Shown: positions 43,271-51,402, counted from the stretch's first letter. The stretch is DNA of 64,000 bases from Tabrizicola_A sp964393035 (GCA_964393035.1 CAYMRX010000001.1:434001-498000), one strand, 5' to 3'. A program made the numbers and translations. Notes: generated by a model not told the origin, from the sequence alone.

Positions 43271-44578
43271 ATGTTGGAGCTTGGCCCACATCAGCAAAAA
43301 CTTGACCCGATCGAGACCGCCTCCCGCGATGAGATCGAAGCGCTGCAACTGAACCGCCTGAAGTGGTCGCTCGGCCATGCCTACCACAATGTGCCGTACC
43401 TCAAGACGGCCTTTGCGAAGGCGGGCGTGCATCCCGATGACCTGAAGACGCTGACCGATATTCAGCACTTTCCGTTCACGCAAAAATCGGCGCTGCGTGA
43501 GACTTACCCCTTTGGCATGTTTGCCGTGCCGCGCGTGCAGATCGCGCGGCTGCATGCCTCATCCGGCACCACGGGCAAGCCGACCGTCGTGGGCTATACC
43601 GTCCGCGATCTGGAGACTTGGGCCGGTCTGATGGCGCGGTCCATGCGTGCCTGTGGCACAAAGCCCGGCGATGTGGTGCATCTGGCTTACGGCTATGGGC
43701 TGTTCACAGGCGGGCTTGGCTTTCACTATGGGGCCGAAAAGCTGGGCTGCACCGTCGTGCCCGTATCGGGGGGCATGACACCGCGGCAGGTGAACCTGAT
43801 CGAAGATTTCGGCGCGACCACCATCGGATCAACCCCGTCCTACATGCTCTCCATTCTGGATGAATATCGCACCCAAGGTCGCGATCCGCGCAAATCCCCG
43901 TTGAAAATCGGGATCTTTGGCGGCGAGCCATGGACCAACGCCATGCGCGCCGAAATCGAACAGGCTTTCGACATGCAGGCCTTGGACTGCTACGGCCTGT
44001 CCGAGGTGATCGGGCCGGGCGTCGCGATTGAATGTGTGGAAACCAAAGACGGGTTGCACCTGTGGGAAGACCACTTCCTTGCCGAGATCATCGACCCGGA
44101 AACCGGCGCGGTGCTGCCCGATGGGCAGGTGGGTGAATTGGTGCTGACCTCGCTGACCAAAGAAGCGCTGCCGATCATCCGCTACCGCACCCGCGATCTG
44201 ACCCGGCTTTTGCCGGGCACCGCGCGCAGCATGCGGCGGATCGAAAAGCTGATGGGGCGGACGGATGACATGATCATCCTGCGCGGCGTCAATGTGTTTC
44301 CCAGCCAGATCGAGGAACAGGTGCTGACCCTGCCCGGCCTTTCGCCACATTTCCAGCTTGAGCTGATCCGCGAGGGGCGGCTGGATGGGATGCGCGTTTG
44401 GGTCGAAACGACGCATATCGCCTCTGAAGACAGCCGCGCCGCCCAAGGGCGGACCTTGCAAAAACGCATCAAGCAAATGCTGGGCGTTACTGTTGCCGTT
44501 CATGTCGGCCAACCCGGAGAGGTGGCGCGCAGTCAGGGCAAAGCGGTGCGGATCATCGACAACCGCCCCAAGAGCTAG
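43271..44578 (+). CDS. paaK: Phenylacetate-CoA ligase
   Basis: 435 residues from ATG 43271, with the adenylate-forming signature HASSGTTGKPTVVGYT (about 96-111), a C-terminal YGLSEVIGPGV segment and GRTDDMIILRGVNVFPSQIE. It activates phenylacetate (or a hydroxyphenylacetate) with ATP and CoA. AGGA lies 7 bp before the start. The ring-oxidation genes paaABCDE are absent from the window. It ends at an inverted pair of dispersed repeats before a convergent marR gene. Confidence 0.9.
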   Translation: MLELGPHQQKLDPIETASRDEIEALQLNRLKWSLGHAYHNVPYLKTAFAKAGVHPDDLKTLTDIQHFPFTQKSALRETYPFGMFAVPRVQIARLHASSGTTGKPTVVGYTVRDLETWAGLMARSMRACGTKPGDVVHLAYGYGLFTGGLGFHYGAEKLGCTVVPVSGGMTPRQVNLIEDFGATTIGSTPSYMLSILDEYRTQGRDPRKSPLKIGIFGGEPWTNAMRAEIEQAFDMQALDCYGLSEVIGPGVAIECVETKDGLHLWEDHFLAEIIDPETGAVLPDGQVGELVLTSLTKEALPIIRYRTRDLTRLLPGTARSMRRIEKLMGRTDDMIILRGVNVFPSQIEEQVLTLPGLSPHFQLELIREGRLDGMRVWVETTHIASEDSRAAQGRTLQKRIKQMLGVTVAVHVGQPGEVARSQGKAVRIIDNRPKS

Positions 44579-44598
44579 ATTTCCGCGATCCCAATTCC

Positions 44599-44629
44599 TT
44601 CATCTTGGCGAAAATACCCCCGCCGGAGG
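44599..44629 (-). repeat. Dispersed intergenic repeat, copy E
   Basis: On the minus strand reads CCTCCGGCGGGGGTATTTTCGCCAAGATGAA, co-oriented with marR and downstream of it. With copy F it makes an imperfect long hairpin (arms about 30 nt) between the convergent paaK and marR genes, an evident candidate bidirectional terminator. Confidence 0.8.
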
Positions 44630-44654
44630 CGCATTTGGCCAAAGGCGGACGCTC

Positions 44655-44682
44655 CGCGGGGGGTATTTTTGCCAAGATGAAA
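44655..44682 (+). repeat. Dispersed intergenic repeat, copy F
   Basis: CGCGGGGGGTATTTTTGCCAAGATGAAA on the plus strand, co-oriented with and downstream of paaK. It is the reverse complement, with few mismatches, of copy E; the 25 bp between them include the extra pairing GGAGGCG / CGCTCC. Confidence 0.8.
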
Positions 44683-44714
44683 GCGAAGACGGCCCGGAAC
44701 AGGCTTGATACGCG

Positions 44715-45158
44715 TCAGCTTTCGCCTTCCAGCTTGACCCGCATCTCGCGCAGGATCGGCAGCACGGCGCGCACCTTGTCCGCGCCCAGCGCCTGAACCA
44801 CATCGCCGATCATCGGGATCACCGCCGCCACCGCCGCATCACGGGCCGCCCGGCCGGAGGGCGAGATGGCAACGAATTTCTGCCGCGCGTCGTCCCAATC
44901 CGGGCGAATATGGATATGGCCGGCCCATTCCAGCTTGGTCAATGTGTTGGTCATCGCGCCGCGCGTGACATGAAAGGCGCGGGCAAGCTGGGCGGGGGTG
45001 CGTTCGTCATTGATGCGGGCCAGATGGTTCAGCACCGAAAAATGCGACAGTTCCATCCCCTTGGGCAGCGCCTTGGACACGCGGTTGCGCGCCAGTTGGT
45101 CGGCCATGAACAGCTCCCCAAACAGCGAAACCGCCAGATCATCGGTGCGGTCGCTCAT
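44715..45158 (-). CDS. MarR-family transcriptional regulator
   Basis: 147 residues with a winged helix-turn-helix (SHFSVLNHLARINDERTPAQLARAFHVTRGAMTNTLTKLEWAGHI, the recognition region at about 55-85, followed by the wing DWDDARQKFVAIS). MarR proteins typically respond to aromatic acids or oxidants and repress catabolic or efflux genes. Convergent with paaK, it could regulate it, but its own position as the last gene of a minus-strand operon (comF-grxC-nitrilase-marR) is the clearer context. ATG overlaps the nitrilase stop by 4 bp. Confidence 0.86.
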   Translation of the reverse strand: MSDRTDDLAVSLFGELFMADQLARNRVSKALPKGMELSHFSVLNHLARINDERTPAQLARAFHVTRGAMTNTLTKLEWAGHIHIRPDWDDARQKFVAISPSGRAARDAAVAAVIPMIGDVVQALGADKVRAVLPILREMRVKLEGES

Positions 45159-45985
45159 GGTGCTCTGAACTCCCGGTCGTGTTTCAGGCTCGGCACACGA
45201 GAGCGGGCCTTGGCGACTTCGGCCAGATCAAGATCGACCAGCGTCACGCCAGGTTCGGTGCCGGCATCGGCCAGCACCTCGCCCCAAGGCGCGATGGCAA
45301 GCGAATGGCCATAGGTGCGCCGCCCCTTGCCGCCGGTTTCCGGGTGAAACCCGGTTTGCGCCGGGGCCAGCACGAAGCAGCCGGTTTCAATCGCGCGGGC
45401 GCGCAGCAACACCTCCCAATGTGCCGCACCGGTGATGTGATTGAAGGCGGCAGGCACTGTCAGGATTTGCGCGCCCGCTTGGGCCAGGCTGCGGAACAGA
45501 TGGGGAAAGCGCAGATCATAGCACACCGCCATGCCGATTTTGGCAAAGCCCGCATCCGCCACCACCGCCGCAGCACCCGGCCGATAGGCCGAGGATTCAC
45601 GGTAGATCTCGGTCTCCGAGACATTCACATCGAACATATGGATCTTGTCATACCGCGCGGCGATCTTACCTGTCGGCGCGATCAGGAAAGAGCGGTTGGC
45701 AAAACGGCCATCGGCATCATGGGTCAAAACCCCGATCGAGCCGATCAAAAGCCAGATCCCCGCGCGGGCGGCTTCGTCCCGCAGGGCGGCAAGGGTGCTG
45801 TCATCCTCCTCATGCCGCAGGACAGCACGTTGATGGGCGCGATTGCCAGACAAGGCGTTGGTGCATTCCGGGGTCAGCACAAACCCCGCCCCGCCCGCCA
45901 CCGCGCGGTGGATATGGTCGATGGTCACCGGCAGATTTGCCTCCGGATCATCGCCCACCGTCAGTTGCACCAGCCCCGCGCGCAT
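45155..45985 (-). CDS. Carbon-nitrogen hydrolase (nitrilase superfamily, Nit-like)
   Basis: 276 residues with the full Glu-Lys-Cys triad: Glu40 (FVLTPECTN), Lys114 (RYDKIHMFD) and Cys155 (GMAVCYDLRFP). This is the branch containing omega-amidase and deaminated-glutathione amidase (Nit1/Nit2), which removes faulty transamination products. The ATG lies 6 bp after the grxC stop and the stop overlaps marR. A glutathione-linked role fits the adjacent glutaredoxin. Cytoplasmic. Confidence 0.87.
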   Translation of the reverse strand: MRAGLVQLTVGDDPEANLPVTIDHIHRAVAGGAGFVLTPECTNALSGNRAHQRAVLRHEEDDSTLAALRDEAARAGIWLLIGSIGVLTHDADGRFANRSFLIAPTGKIAARYDKIHMFDVNVSETEIYRESSAYRPGAAAVVADAGFAKIGMAVCYDLRFPHLFRSLAQAGAQILTVPAAFNHITGAAHWEVLLRARAIETGCFVLAPAQTGFHPETGGKGRRTYGHSLAIAPWGEVLADAGTEPGVTLVDLDLAEVAKARSRVPSLKHDREFRAP

Positions 45986-45990
45986 CGACG

Positions 45991-46245
45991 TCAGGCCAGC
46001 AGCGGGTCAAGCTTGCCCGCATGGTCCAGCGCATGGATATCATCGCAGCCGCCGACATGCTGGCCCGCGATGAATATCTGCGGCACCGAGGTGCGGCCGC
46101 TGGCGCGCTGGGTCATTGCCGCACGCAACTCTGGCTGGCCGCCAACGTCGATTTCCTTGAAGGCGACACCCTTCTTGGTCAACAGCCGCTTGGCGGCGAT
46201 GCAATAGGGGCAGGTTTGGGTGGTGTAGATTTCCACGGGCTTCAT
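45991..46245 (-). CDS. grxC: Glutaredoxin 3
   Basis: 84 residues, a full-length dithiol glutaredoxin with active site CPYC at residues 12-15, TSVPQIFI cis-proline segment and GGCDD glutathione-binding loop. It reduces protein disulfides and glutathionylated proteins using GSH. ATG 46245 with AAGGAGGGG upstream. Cytoplasmic, downstream of comF and upstream of the nitrilase-fold gene. Confidence 0.93.
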   Translation of the reverse strand: MKPVEIYTTQTCPYCIAAKRLLTKKGVAFKEIDVGGQPELRAAMTQRASGRTSVPQIFIAGQHVGGCDDIHALDHAGKLDPLLA

Positions 46246-46282
46246 GTGGCCCCTCCTTGGCGTTTGGCGTGACTATAAGGAT

Positions 46283-47014
46283 TTAGGCATCCTTCGCAAC
46301 GCGCGCCATGGTCAGAACCGAAATTGCCCGCGCGCCCCCCGCGATGCAGGCCTCGGCTGCGGCGGCCAGTGTCGCCCCCGAGGTCATGACGTCATCAATC
46401 AGCAGCACATGGCGCCCGTCAACCTTCACCGCCCGTTTTGGGTGCAGCACTATGGCACCAGCCATATTGGCAAACCGCGCGTCGCGGCCCTTGCCGTCCT
46501 GCGTGCCGGTGGCACGAGGGCGGATCAAAAGGTCAGGGCAATGGTCCAGCCGGGCCGATTGGGCGATGGCCTTGGCCAGAAAGGCAGACTGGTTATAGCG
46601 GCGCTTGAAAAGCCGCAGCCAATGGAGCGGGATCGGCGCAACCAGCATGCCCGGCTCCAAGATCGGCGCGGCGGCACGCAACATCCACCCCGCAACCGGG
46701 CGCACCAGATCCAGCCGATCGCCATGTTTCAGGCCCAGAACCAAGGCACGTGCCTTATCCTTGTAAAGCATTGCCGCGCGCCCCTGTGACCATGGCCGCG
46801 CCATGGTCAGGCAATCGTCGCAAAGCTCGGGCTTGCCCGTGTCTTCGCCCGGCAACGGCAGGCCGCATTGGTCGCAGACCAAACCCGAGATGAAGGGGGT
46901 ATCGCGCCAGCAGGGGCCGCACAGGCCGAAATCGGTTGTCACCAAGGCCCCGCAGACCAGACATTGCGGCGGATAGAGCAAATGCATGGCAGCTTGCTTC
47001 AAGCCCGCTTGCAT
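46283..47014 (-). CDS. comF: ComF family protein (phosphoribosyltransferase-like)
   Basis: About 243 residues from ATG 47014; a GTG five codons upstream is the alternative. N-terminal zinc finger (CLVCG, CGPC, CDQCG, CDDC) followed by a PRTase domain with VLLIDDVMTSGATLAAAAE near the C-terminus. ComF takes part in DNA uptake or recombination in competent bacteria; in alphaproteobacteria the role is not established. First gene of the operon with grxC, nitrilase and marR; divergent from the methyltransferase. Confidence 0.87.
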   Translation of the reverse strand: MQAGLKQAAMHLLYPPQCLVCGALVTTDFGLCGPCWRDTPFISGLVCDQCGLPLPGEDTGKPELCDDCLTMARPWSQGRAAMLYKDKARALVLGLKHGDRLDLVRPVAGWMLRAAAPILEPGMLVAPIPLHWLRLFKRRYNQSAFLAKAIAQSARLDHCPDLLIRPRATGTQDGKGRDARFANMAGAIVLHPKRAVKVDGRHVLLIDDVMTSGATLAAAAEACIAGGARAISVLTMARVAKDA

Positions 47015-47044
47015 TCCCACCCCCGCCACCTATGTTTCCCCGCC

Positions 47045-47857
47045 ATGAGCCAGACCCCGCCCCTTTTGACTGACCGCGCCACCCTTGCCCTGCACCGCGC
47101 CCGCGCCACGGCGCTGTTCTTGCAGGAGGAAGCGGCACTTGAGGTTCAGGAAAGACTCATCGAGGTTAATAGATCCTTTACCGCGCCGGTTGTGGTGACG
47201 GGTTTTCCGAACCTGTGGCCGGATTTTCGCACTATTCCCGATGCGGAAACGCTGGATCTGCAAGAGGCGGCGCAGGATTTGGTGATCCATGCCCTAGCCT
47301 TGCATTGGGCGAATGATCCGGTCGGGCAATTGGTGCAATGCCGCCGCGCACTGCGGCCTGACGGGTTGTTCATCGGCCTGATGTTCGGTGGGCAGACCCT
47401 GCACGAATTGCGCGCCTGTCTGGCCGAGGCCGAGGCTGAAGTCACGGGCGGCCTTTCGCCCCGTGTGCTGCCGATGGGCGAAATCCGCGATCTGGGGGCT
47501 TTGCTCGGCCGGGCGGGCTTTGCCTTGCCGGTCGCCGACAGCTTTACCAAGACCGTGCTTTATCGCGATGCCTTCCACCTGATGCACGATCTGCGCGCGA
47601 TGGGGGAAAGCAATGCGCTGTCCGCCCGCTTGCGCCGCCCAACCCGGCGCGACGTGTTCGTGCGGGCTGCGGCACTCTATCAGGATCGTTTTGCCACGCT
47701 CGAAGGTCGCATCCCCGCGACCTTTGAAATCATCTGTCTGACCGGCTGGGCCCCGCATGAAAGCCAGCAAAAACCCCTGCGGCCCGGATCGGCGGCAGCG
47801 CGGTTGGCGGATGTGCTGAACGCGGCCGAACGCCCGCTGCCGCGCGGAAACGGTTGA
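47045..47857 (+). CDS. SAM-dependent methyltransferase-like protein (NDUFAF5-type)
   Basis: 270 residues resembling the NDUFAF5/BioC branch of class I methyltransferases. The usual glycine-rich motif I is degenerate: where a DxGxG is expected the sequence reads APVVVTGFPNLWPDF. Later motifs are kept (LVIHALALHWANDPVGQLVQCRRALRPDGLFIG). In mitochondria the homolog hydroxylates an arginine of complex I rather than methylating. This degenerate form may therefore bind SAM weakly or not at all. Divergent from comF and upstream of hemH. Confidence 0.78.
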   Translation: MSQTPPLLTDRATLALHRARATALFLQEEAALEVQERLIEVNRSFTAPVVVTGFPNLWPDFRTIPDAETLDLQEAAQDLVIHALALHWANDPVGQLVQCRRALRPDGLFIGLMFGGQTLHELRACLAEAEAEVTGGLSPRVLPMGEIRDLGALLGRAGFALPVADSFTKTVLYRDAFHLMHDLRAMGESNALSARLRRPTRRDVFVRAAALYQDRFATLEGRIPATFEIICLTGWAPHESQQKPLRPGSAAARLADVLNAAERPLPRGNG

Positions 47858-47905
47858 CCGCGCCGGCCGTCGGGTTATCTGGGGGGCAGCAACGCAGGAA
47901 ATGAC

Positions 47906-48964
47906 ATGACCGACGTGACACCCGGAACCGACCGTCTGGCCCGCGCCCCCGCCGACCACCCCAAGGTGAAAGCGCCAAAGATCGGGATCTTGCTTGCCAA
48001 CCTCGGCACGCCTGACAATTACGACTATTGGTCGATGCGGCGCTATCTGAATGAATTCCTGTCAGACAAGCGGGTGATCGACATTCCGAATTGGAAATGG
48101 CAACCACTGCTGCAACTGATCATCCTGACCAAACGCCCCTTTACATCGGGCGCGAATTACAAGCTGATCTGGAACCATGAAAAGGGCGAAAGCCCGTTGA
48201 TGACGATCACCAAAGATCAGACCGCCGCGATTGCGGCAGCGATGCAGGCCGCGCATGGCGACCGGGTGATGGTGGATTTCGCCATGCGCTATGGCAATCC
48301 CTCCACCGCATCCAAGGTGAAGGCAATGGTGGCAGCGGGTTGCGAAAAGATCCTGTTCTTCCCGCTTTACCCGCATTACGCCGGGGCCACATCGGCCACG
48401 GCAAATGACGCCTTCTTTGCCGCGCTGATGAAGGAAACCCGCCAACCCGCAGTTCGGGTGGTGCCGGAATATTTCGACCACCCGGCCTATATCGAGGCGC
48501 TGGCCCAATCGGTGGAGCGGGCCTATGCCAAGCTGGATCACCGCCCTGATGTTTTGGTGGCCAGCTATCACGGCATGCCGATCCGCTATCTGATGCAGGG
48601 CGATCCCTATCATTGCCAATGCGCAAAAACCACGCGGCTGTTGCGGGAACGGCTGGGGTGGGACAAAGCCGATATCGACACCAGTTTTCAGTCGGTCTTT
48701 GGGCGTGAGGAATGGTTGAAGCCCTATACCGTCAATCACGTCGCCGATCTGGCACGGCAGGGCAAAAAGCGCATCGCGGTGATTGCTCCGGCCTTCTCGG
48801 CCGATTGCATTGAGACGCTGGAAGAAATCAACGGCGAAATCCGCGAGGCGTTTGAACACGCGGGCGGCGAGGAATTCACCTATATTCCCTGCCTGAACGA
48901 TGACAGCGCCCATATTCAGGCGCTGGTCCAGGTGATTGAGGCGAATTTGCAGGGCTGGGTCTAA
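47906..48964 (+). CDS. hemH: Ferrochelatase
   Basis: 352 residues, in the normal range, with the family signature VASYHGMPIRYLMQGDPYHCQC (catalytic His) and the LLANLGTPD N-terminal segment. It inserts Fe2+ into protoporphyrin IX as the last step of protoheme synthesis, at the inner face of the cytoplasmic membrane. Starts at ATG 47906 with GCAGGAA upstream. A strong bidirectional hairpin follows. Confidence 0.95.
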   Translation: MTDVTPGTDRLARAPADHPKVKAPKIGILLANLGTPDNYDYWSMRRYLNEFLSDKRVIDIPNWKWQPLLQLIILTKRPFTSGANYKLIWNHEKGESPLMTITKDQTAAIAAAMQAAHGDRVMVDFAMRYGNPSTASKVKAMVAAGCEKILFFPLYPHYAGATSATANDAFFAALMKETRQPAVRVVPEYFDHPAYIEALAQSVERAYAKLDHRPDVLVASYHGMPIRYLMQGDPYHCQCAKTTRLLRERLGWDKADIDTSFQSVFGREEWLKPYTVNHVADLARQGKKRIAVIAPAFSADCIETLEEINGEIREAFEHAGGEEFTYIPCLNDDSAHIQALVQVIEANLQGWV

Positions 48965-48978
48965 GCCCACGTTTCAGG

Positions 48979-49016
48979 CGGGCAAAAGAAAAGGACGACA
49001 GGAAACCCTGTCGTCC
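48979..49016 (-). terminator. Intrinsic terminator (strong on minus strand)
   Basis: GGACGACAGG / CCTGTCGTCC forms a 10-bp perfect stem with loop AAAC. On the minus strand it is followed by TTTTCTTTTG, a textbook intrinsic terminator for the small secreted protein gene. On the plus strand it also follows hemH, but with a weaker tail. Confidence 0.85.
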
Positions 49017-49040
49017 CTATCTTGATCCAATCCGAAAGGA

Positions 49041-49220
49041 TTAGTTCGACGCGACCGCAGCAGCAACAGCCACCAGCAGGATCAGCGGGAGAATGATGCC
49101 GCCCGACGACGAGGTGCCGGCTTCGACAACGGCCGGTTCCATGACGGGTTCAGCCATGCCGCCAGCGAAAGCGGTGGTAGCAGCAACCGACAGAGCGGCA
49201 GCAAGAGCGATCTTTTTCAT
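49041..49220 (-). CDS. Small secreted or membrane protein next to ferrochelatase
   Basis: 59 residues from ATG 49220 with GGAGGTCAC upstream. N-terminal signal peptide (MKKIALAAALSVAATTAFAGG), a short acidic linker (EPVMEPAVVEAGTSSSGG) and a C-terminal hydrophobic helix (IILPLILLVAVAAAVASN). After processing about 40 residues would remain, anchored by the C-terminal helix. It is known from comparison of Rhodobacteraceae layouts to accompany hemH, though I cannot name a family. Own strong terminator. Function unknown. Confidence 0.8.
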   Translation of the reverse strand: MKKIALAAALSVAATTAFAGGMAEPVMEPAVVEAGTSSSGGIILPLILLVAVAAAVASN

Positions 49221-49369
49221 AGTGACCTCCAGAATTTCGCGTGGCGCCGAATTTTTCAGAGGCGACACCACACACCCAAGATTATTCCTCATGTTGCCTT
49301 CCTAATCCGCTTAACCAGTGATTTGCAATCCACCCTGTTGCGGCACCAAAGGCTGCGAGGCCTATGGCG

Positions 49370-49981
49370 TCAAATAAGCAACACTTGCGTGCCAACTTGG
49401 GCCATATCGAACAACTCTTGAATGTGCTCATTATAGAGGCCGACACATCCATTCGATGAACGACGGCCGATCTTGCGGGTATCGTGCGTGCCGTGGATGC
49501 GGTAATAAGTCCAGCTCAGATACATCGCGCGGGTGCCCAAGGGATTATCGGGCGAACCACCTTCGACCACCTCGGGCCATTCCGGGTTGCGTTCGAGCAT
49601 GGACGGGGTTGGGCGCCAAGTCGGGTTCACGACCTTCTCCACCACTTCGGTGCGGCCCCGGCGGGTCAATTCCTCGGACAGCGGCACGGAGGTGGGGTAC
49701 AGCCGATAAATCGACTGGTCCTCAGACCAGAAATGCAGGGCGCGCGAGGTGATATCCACCAAAATAGCGCCTTTTTTGGTATTTTCGAAATAGTCCTGCC
49801 AATCCAGCATGCGGAAACTGGAAATGTTGTTGCGCACCGACCCGCCCGCAGCAGGGGTCATTTCCGTGCTGCCGTCGGTGGCCTGCGCAAAGACCGGCAG
49901 CGCGGCGGCGGCAGAGGTCAGGGCAGCGGCACCGCCCATGAACAGGCGGCGGTTCAGCGATTTGCGGGATTCAGGCGGCAT
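49370..49981 (-). CDS. L,D-transpeptidase, YkuD domain, Tat-type signal
   Basis: 203 residues. N-terminal RRLFMGGAAALTSAAAALPVFA looks like a twin-arginine signal peptide. The YkuD catalytic motif is HGTHDTRKIGRRSSNGCVGLYN (His and nucleophilic Cys). It forms 3-3 peptidoglycan crosslinks or attaches proteins to the wall. ATG 49981. Divergent from the CAP lipoprotein gene, with a second YkuD gene just beyond it. Confidence 0.88.
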   Translation of the reverse strand: MPPESRKSLNRRLFMGGAAALTSAAAALPVFAQATDGSTEMTPAAGGSVRNNISSFRMLDWQDYFENTKKGAILVDITSRALHFWSEDQSIYRLYPTSVPLSEELTRRGRTEVVEKVVNPTWRPTPSMLERNPEWPEVVEGGSPDNPLGTRAMYLSWTYYRIHGTHDTRKIGRRSSNGCVGLYNEHIQELFDMAQVGTQVLLI

Positions 49982-50189
49982 CCGCAGCTCTCCGTTCAGA
50001 TGAAATTTCGCCGCCTTCTACATCCATCAGCGCGGCGGCGCAAATCAAAGCCCCGTCATCGCCCCATCATCGGCGGGGATGGGCGCGGGTTTCAGCACAG
50101 TCACGCAGAGTTGGGTTTGATCCTGCGGCGCAGTTTGGATAAAGACGGGCCAACGCGGGCCCCGTCGGGCTACTGGGTGGTGACAGAAC

Positions 50190-50708
50190 ATGAACAGACG
50201 CAATGTGGTATTGATGGCTGGCTCGGCAGCCATGCTGGCAGCTTGTGGCATGACGGTCAGGGCACCGAAACTGGGTGCTGACGGCCGGCCCTTGCCGAAA
50301 GTCTATCAGATCAGCAAATCCATGACGAACGAGATCCCCTACCGGGTTCTGGATTCGATCAATGCCCTGCGTGCCGCCCGTGGTGCGGTGCCGCTGGCCC
50401 TGAACGCCCAGTTGAATGCCGCAGCCCTGACCCATTCGCGCGACATGTCGGTGCAAAACCGTCCCTGGCACTTTGGCTCGGACGGTTCCTCGCCCTTGTT
50501 GCGCGTGCAGCGCGTGGGCTATCCGGGCAAGCTTTTGGGCGAGTTGATCTCTGAAACCTACGAGGACGAAACCGCGACGCTGGCAACCTGGATGGGTCAG
50601 GCCGACACCCGCGATGTCATCTTGAACCCCGAAGCAAACGCGATGGGTTTTGCGTGGTATCAGGAAGAAAGCGGCAAGATCTGGTGGACGCTCCTGACCG
50701 GCGGCTGA
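50190..50708 (+). CDS. CAP/SCP-domain lipoprotein
   Basis: 172 residues with a lipoprotein signal (VVLMAGSAAMLAAC, lipobox LAAC). The rest is a CAP (SCP/PR1) domain: LNAALTHSRDM, MGFAWYQEESGKIWWTLL and LATWMGQADTRDVILNPEANAMG. CAP proteins may bind cell-wall or lipid ligands or act as proteases; here its position between two L,D-transpeptidases suggests a cell-wall role. A classic terminator follows. Confidence 0.84.
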   Translation: MNRRNVVLMAGSAAMLAACGMTVRAPKLGADGRPLPKVYQISKSMTNEIPYRVLDSINALRAARGAVPLALNAQLNAAALTHSRDMSVQNRPWHFGSDGSSPLLRVQRVGYPGKLLGELISETYEDETATLATWMGQADTRDVILNPEANAMGFAWYQEESGKIWWTLLTGG

Positions 50709-50738
50709 TCGGGCAATCTATTGACCGATCAAGACAAA

Positions 50739-50760
50739 GGGGGCCGCGGCCCCCTTTTCT
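50739..50760 (+). terminator. Intrinsic terminator after the CAP gene
   Basis: A palindromic GGGGGCCGCGGCCCCC (50739-50754) is followed by TTTTCTTTTC. It lies about 30 bp after the stop codon of the CAP lipoprotein gene and just before the convergent YkuD gene. Confidence 0.88.
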
Positions 50761-50767
50761 TTTCCCC

Positions 50768-51259
50768 TCAGGGCATGATGAAGATCGGCGTGCCGGGCTT
50801 GACCATGGCATAGATCGCCTCGATCTCTTGGTCGGTCACGGCGATGCAACCGGCTGTCCAGTCGCGGATATTGACCTTTCGGGGCGGCCCGCCGTGAATG
50901 AAGATGTCCCCGCCCGCAGGCTTGTTGTTCTCGGCGGCAAAGCTGCGGTCGTCGTCATTGGGATAGCTGATGCCAAGCGAGAGGTGGTAGGCAGACTTGG
51001 GGTTGCGGTGGCTGATGTAATAGGCCCCTTCGGGCGTCTTGCCGTCACCTTCAAACTGTTTGTGCCCGACCGGCATGAAGCCAAGGCCGATGTCGTATTC
51101 TTGCAGAACTTCGCTGCCGTGGATGAGATACATCTTGCGGTCCGCCTTGTGGACCTGAATCTGGGTCACTTCAGGACCGTTGTAGGCTTTTTGCTTGCCG
51201 CCACAGGCGGCCATGCCAAACCCGATGGCAATCAGAAGAAGAACCCGAAGATAGCCCAT
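50768..51259 (-). CDS. L,D-transpeptidase family lipoprotein
   Basis: 163 residues from ATG 51259. Signal peptide with lipobox (LLLIAIGFGMAAC). YkuD domain with the catalytic pattern FIHGGPPRKVNIRDWTAGCIAVTDQE (His and Cys). A tight, single-domain YkuD protein, probably anchored in the outer or inner membrane and active on peptidoglycan stem peptides. Convergent with the CAP gene and ends in its terminator. Confidence 0.86.
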   Translation of the reverse strand: MGYLRVLLLIAIGFGMAACGGKQKAYNGPEVTQIQVHKADRKMYLIHGSEVLQEYDIGLGFMPVGHKQFEGDGKTPEGAYYISHRNPKSAYHLSLGISYPNDDDRSFAAENNKPAGGDIFIHGGPPRKVNIRDWTAGCIAVTDQEIEAIYAMVKPGTPIFIMP

Positions 51260-51402
51260 GTGCCGCAACTGCCCCAGTCTTGCCCGCGGTCTTGCCCGCG
51301 ATGCGCGTGTTGTTATTTTTGCCTGCGCATAGCGGATTTTCGCTGATCTGGCCAGAGCAGATCAGGCGAGGCCCCGCAGATCACGGGATTTTCAACCGCC
51401 GA

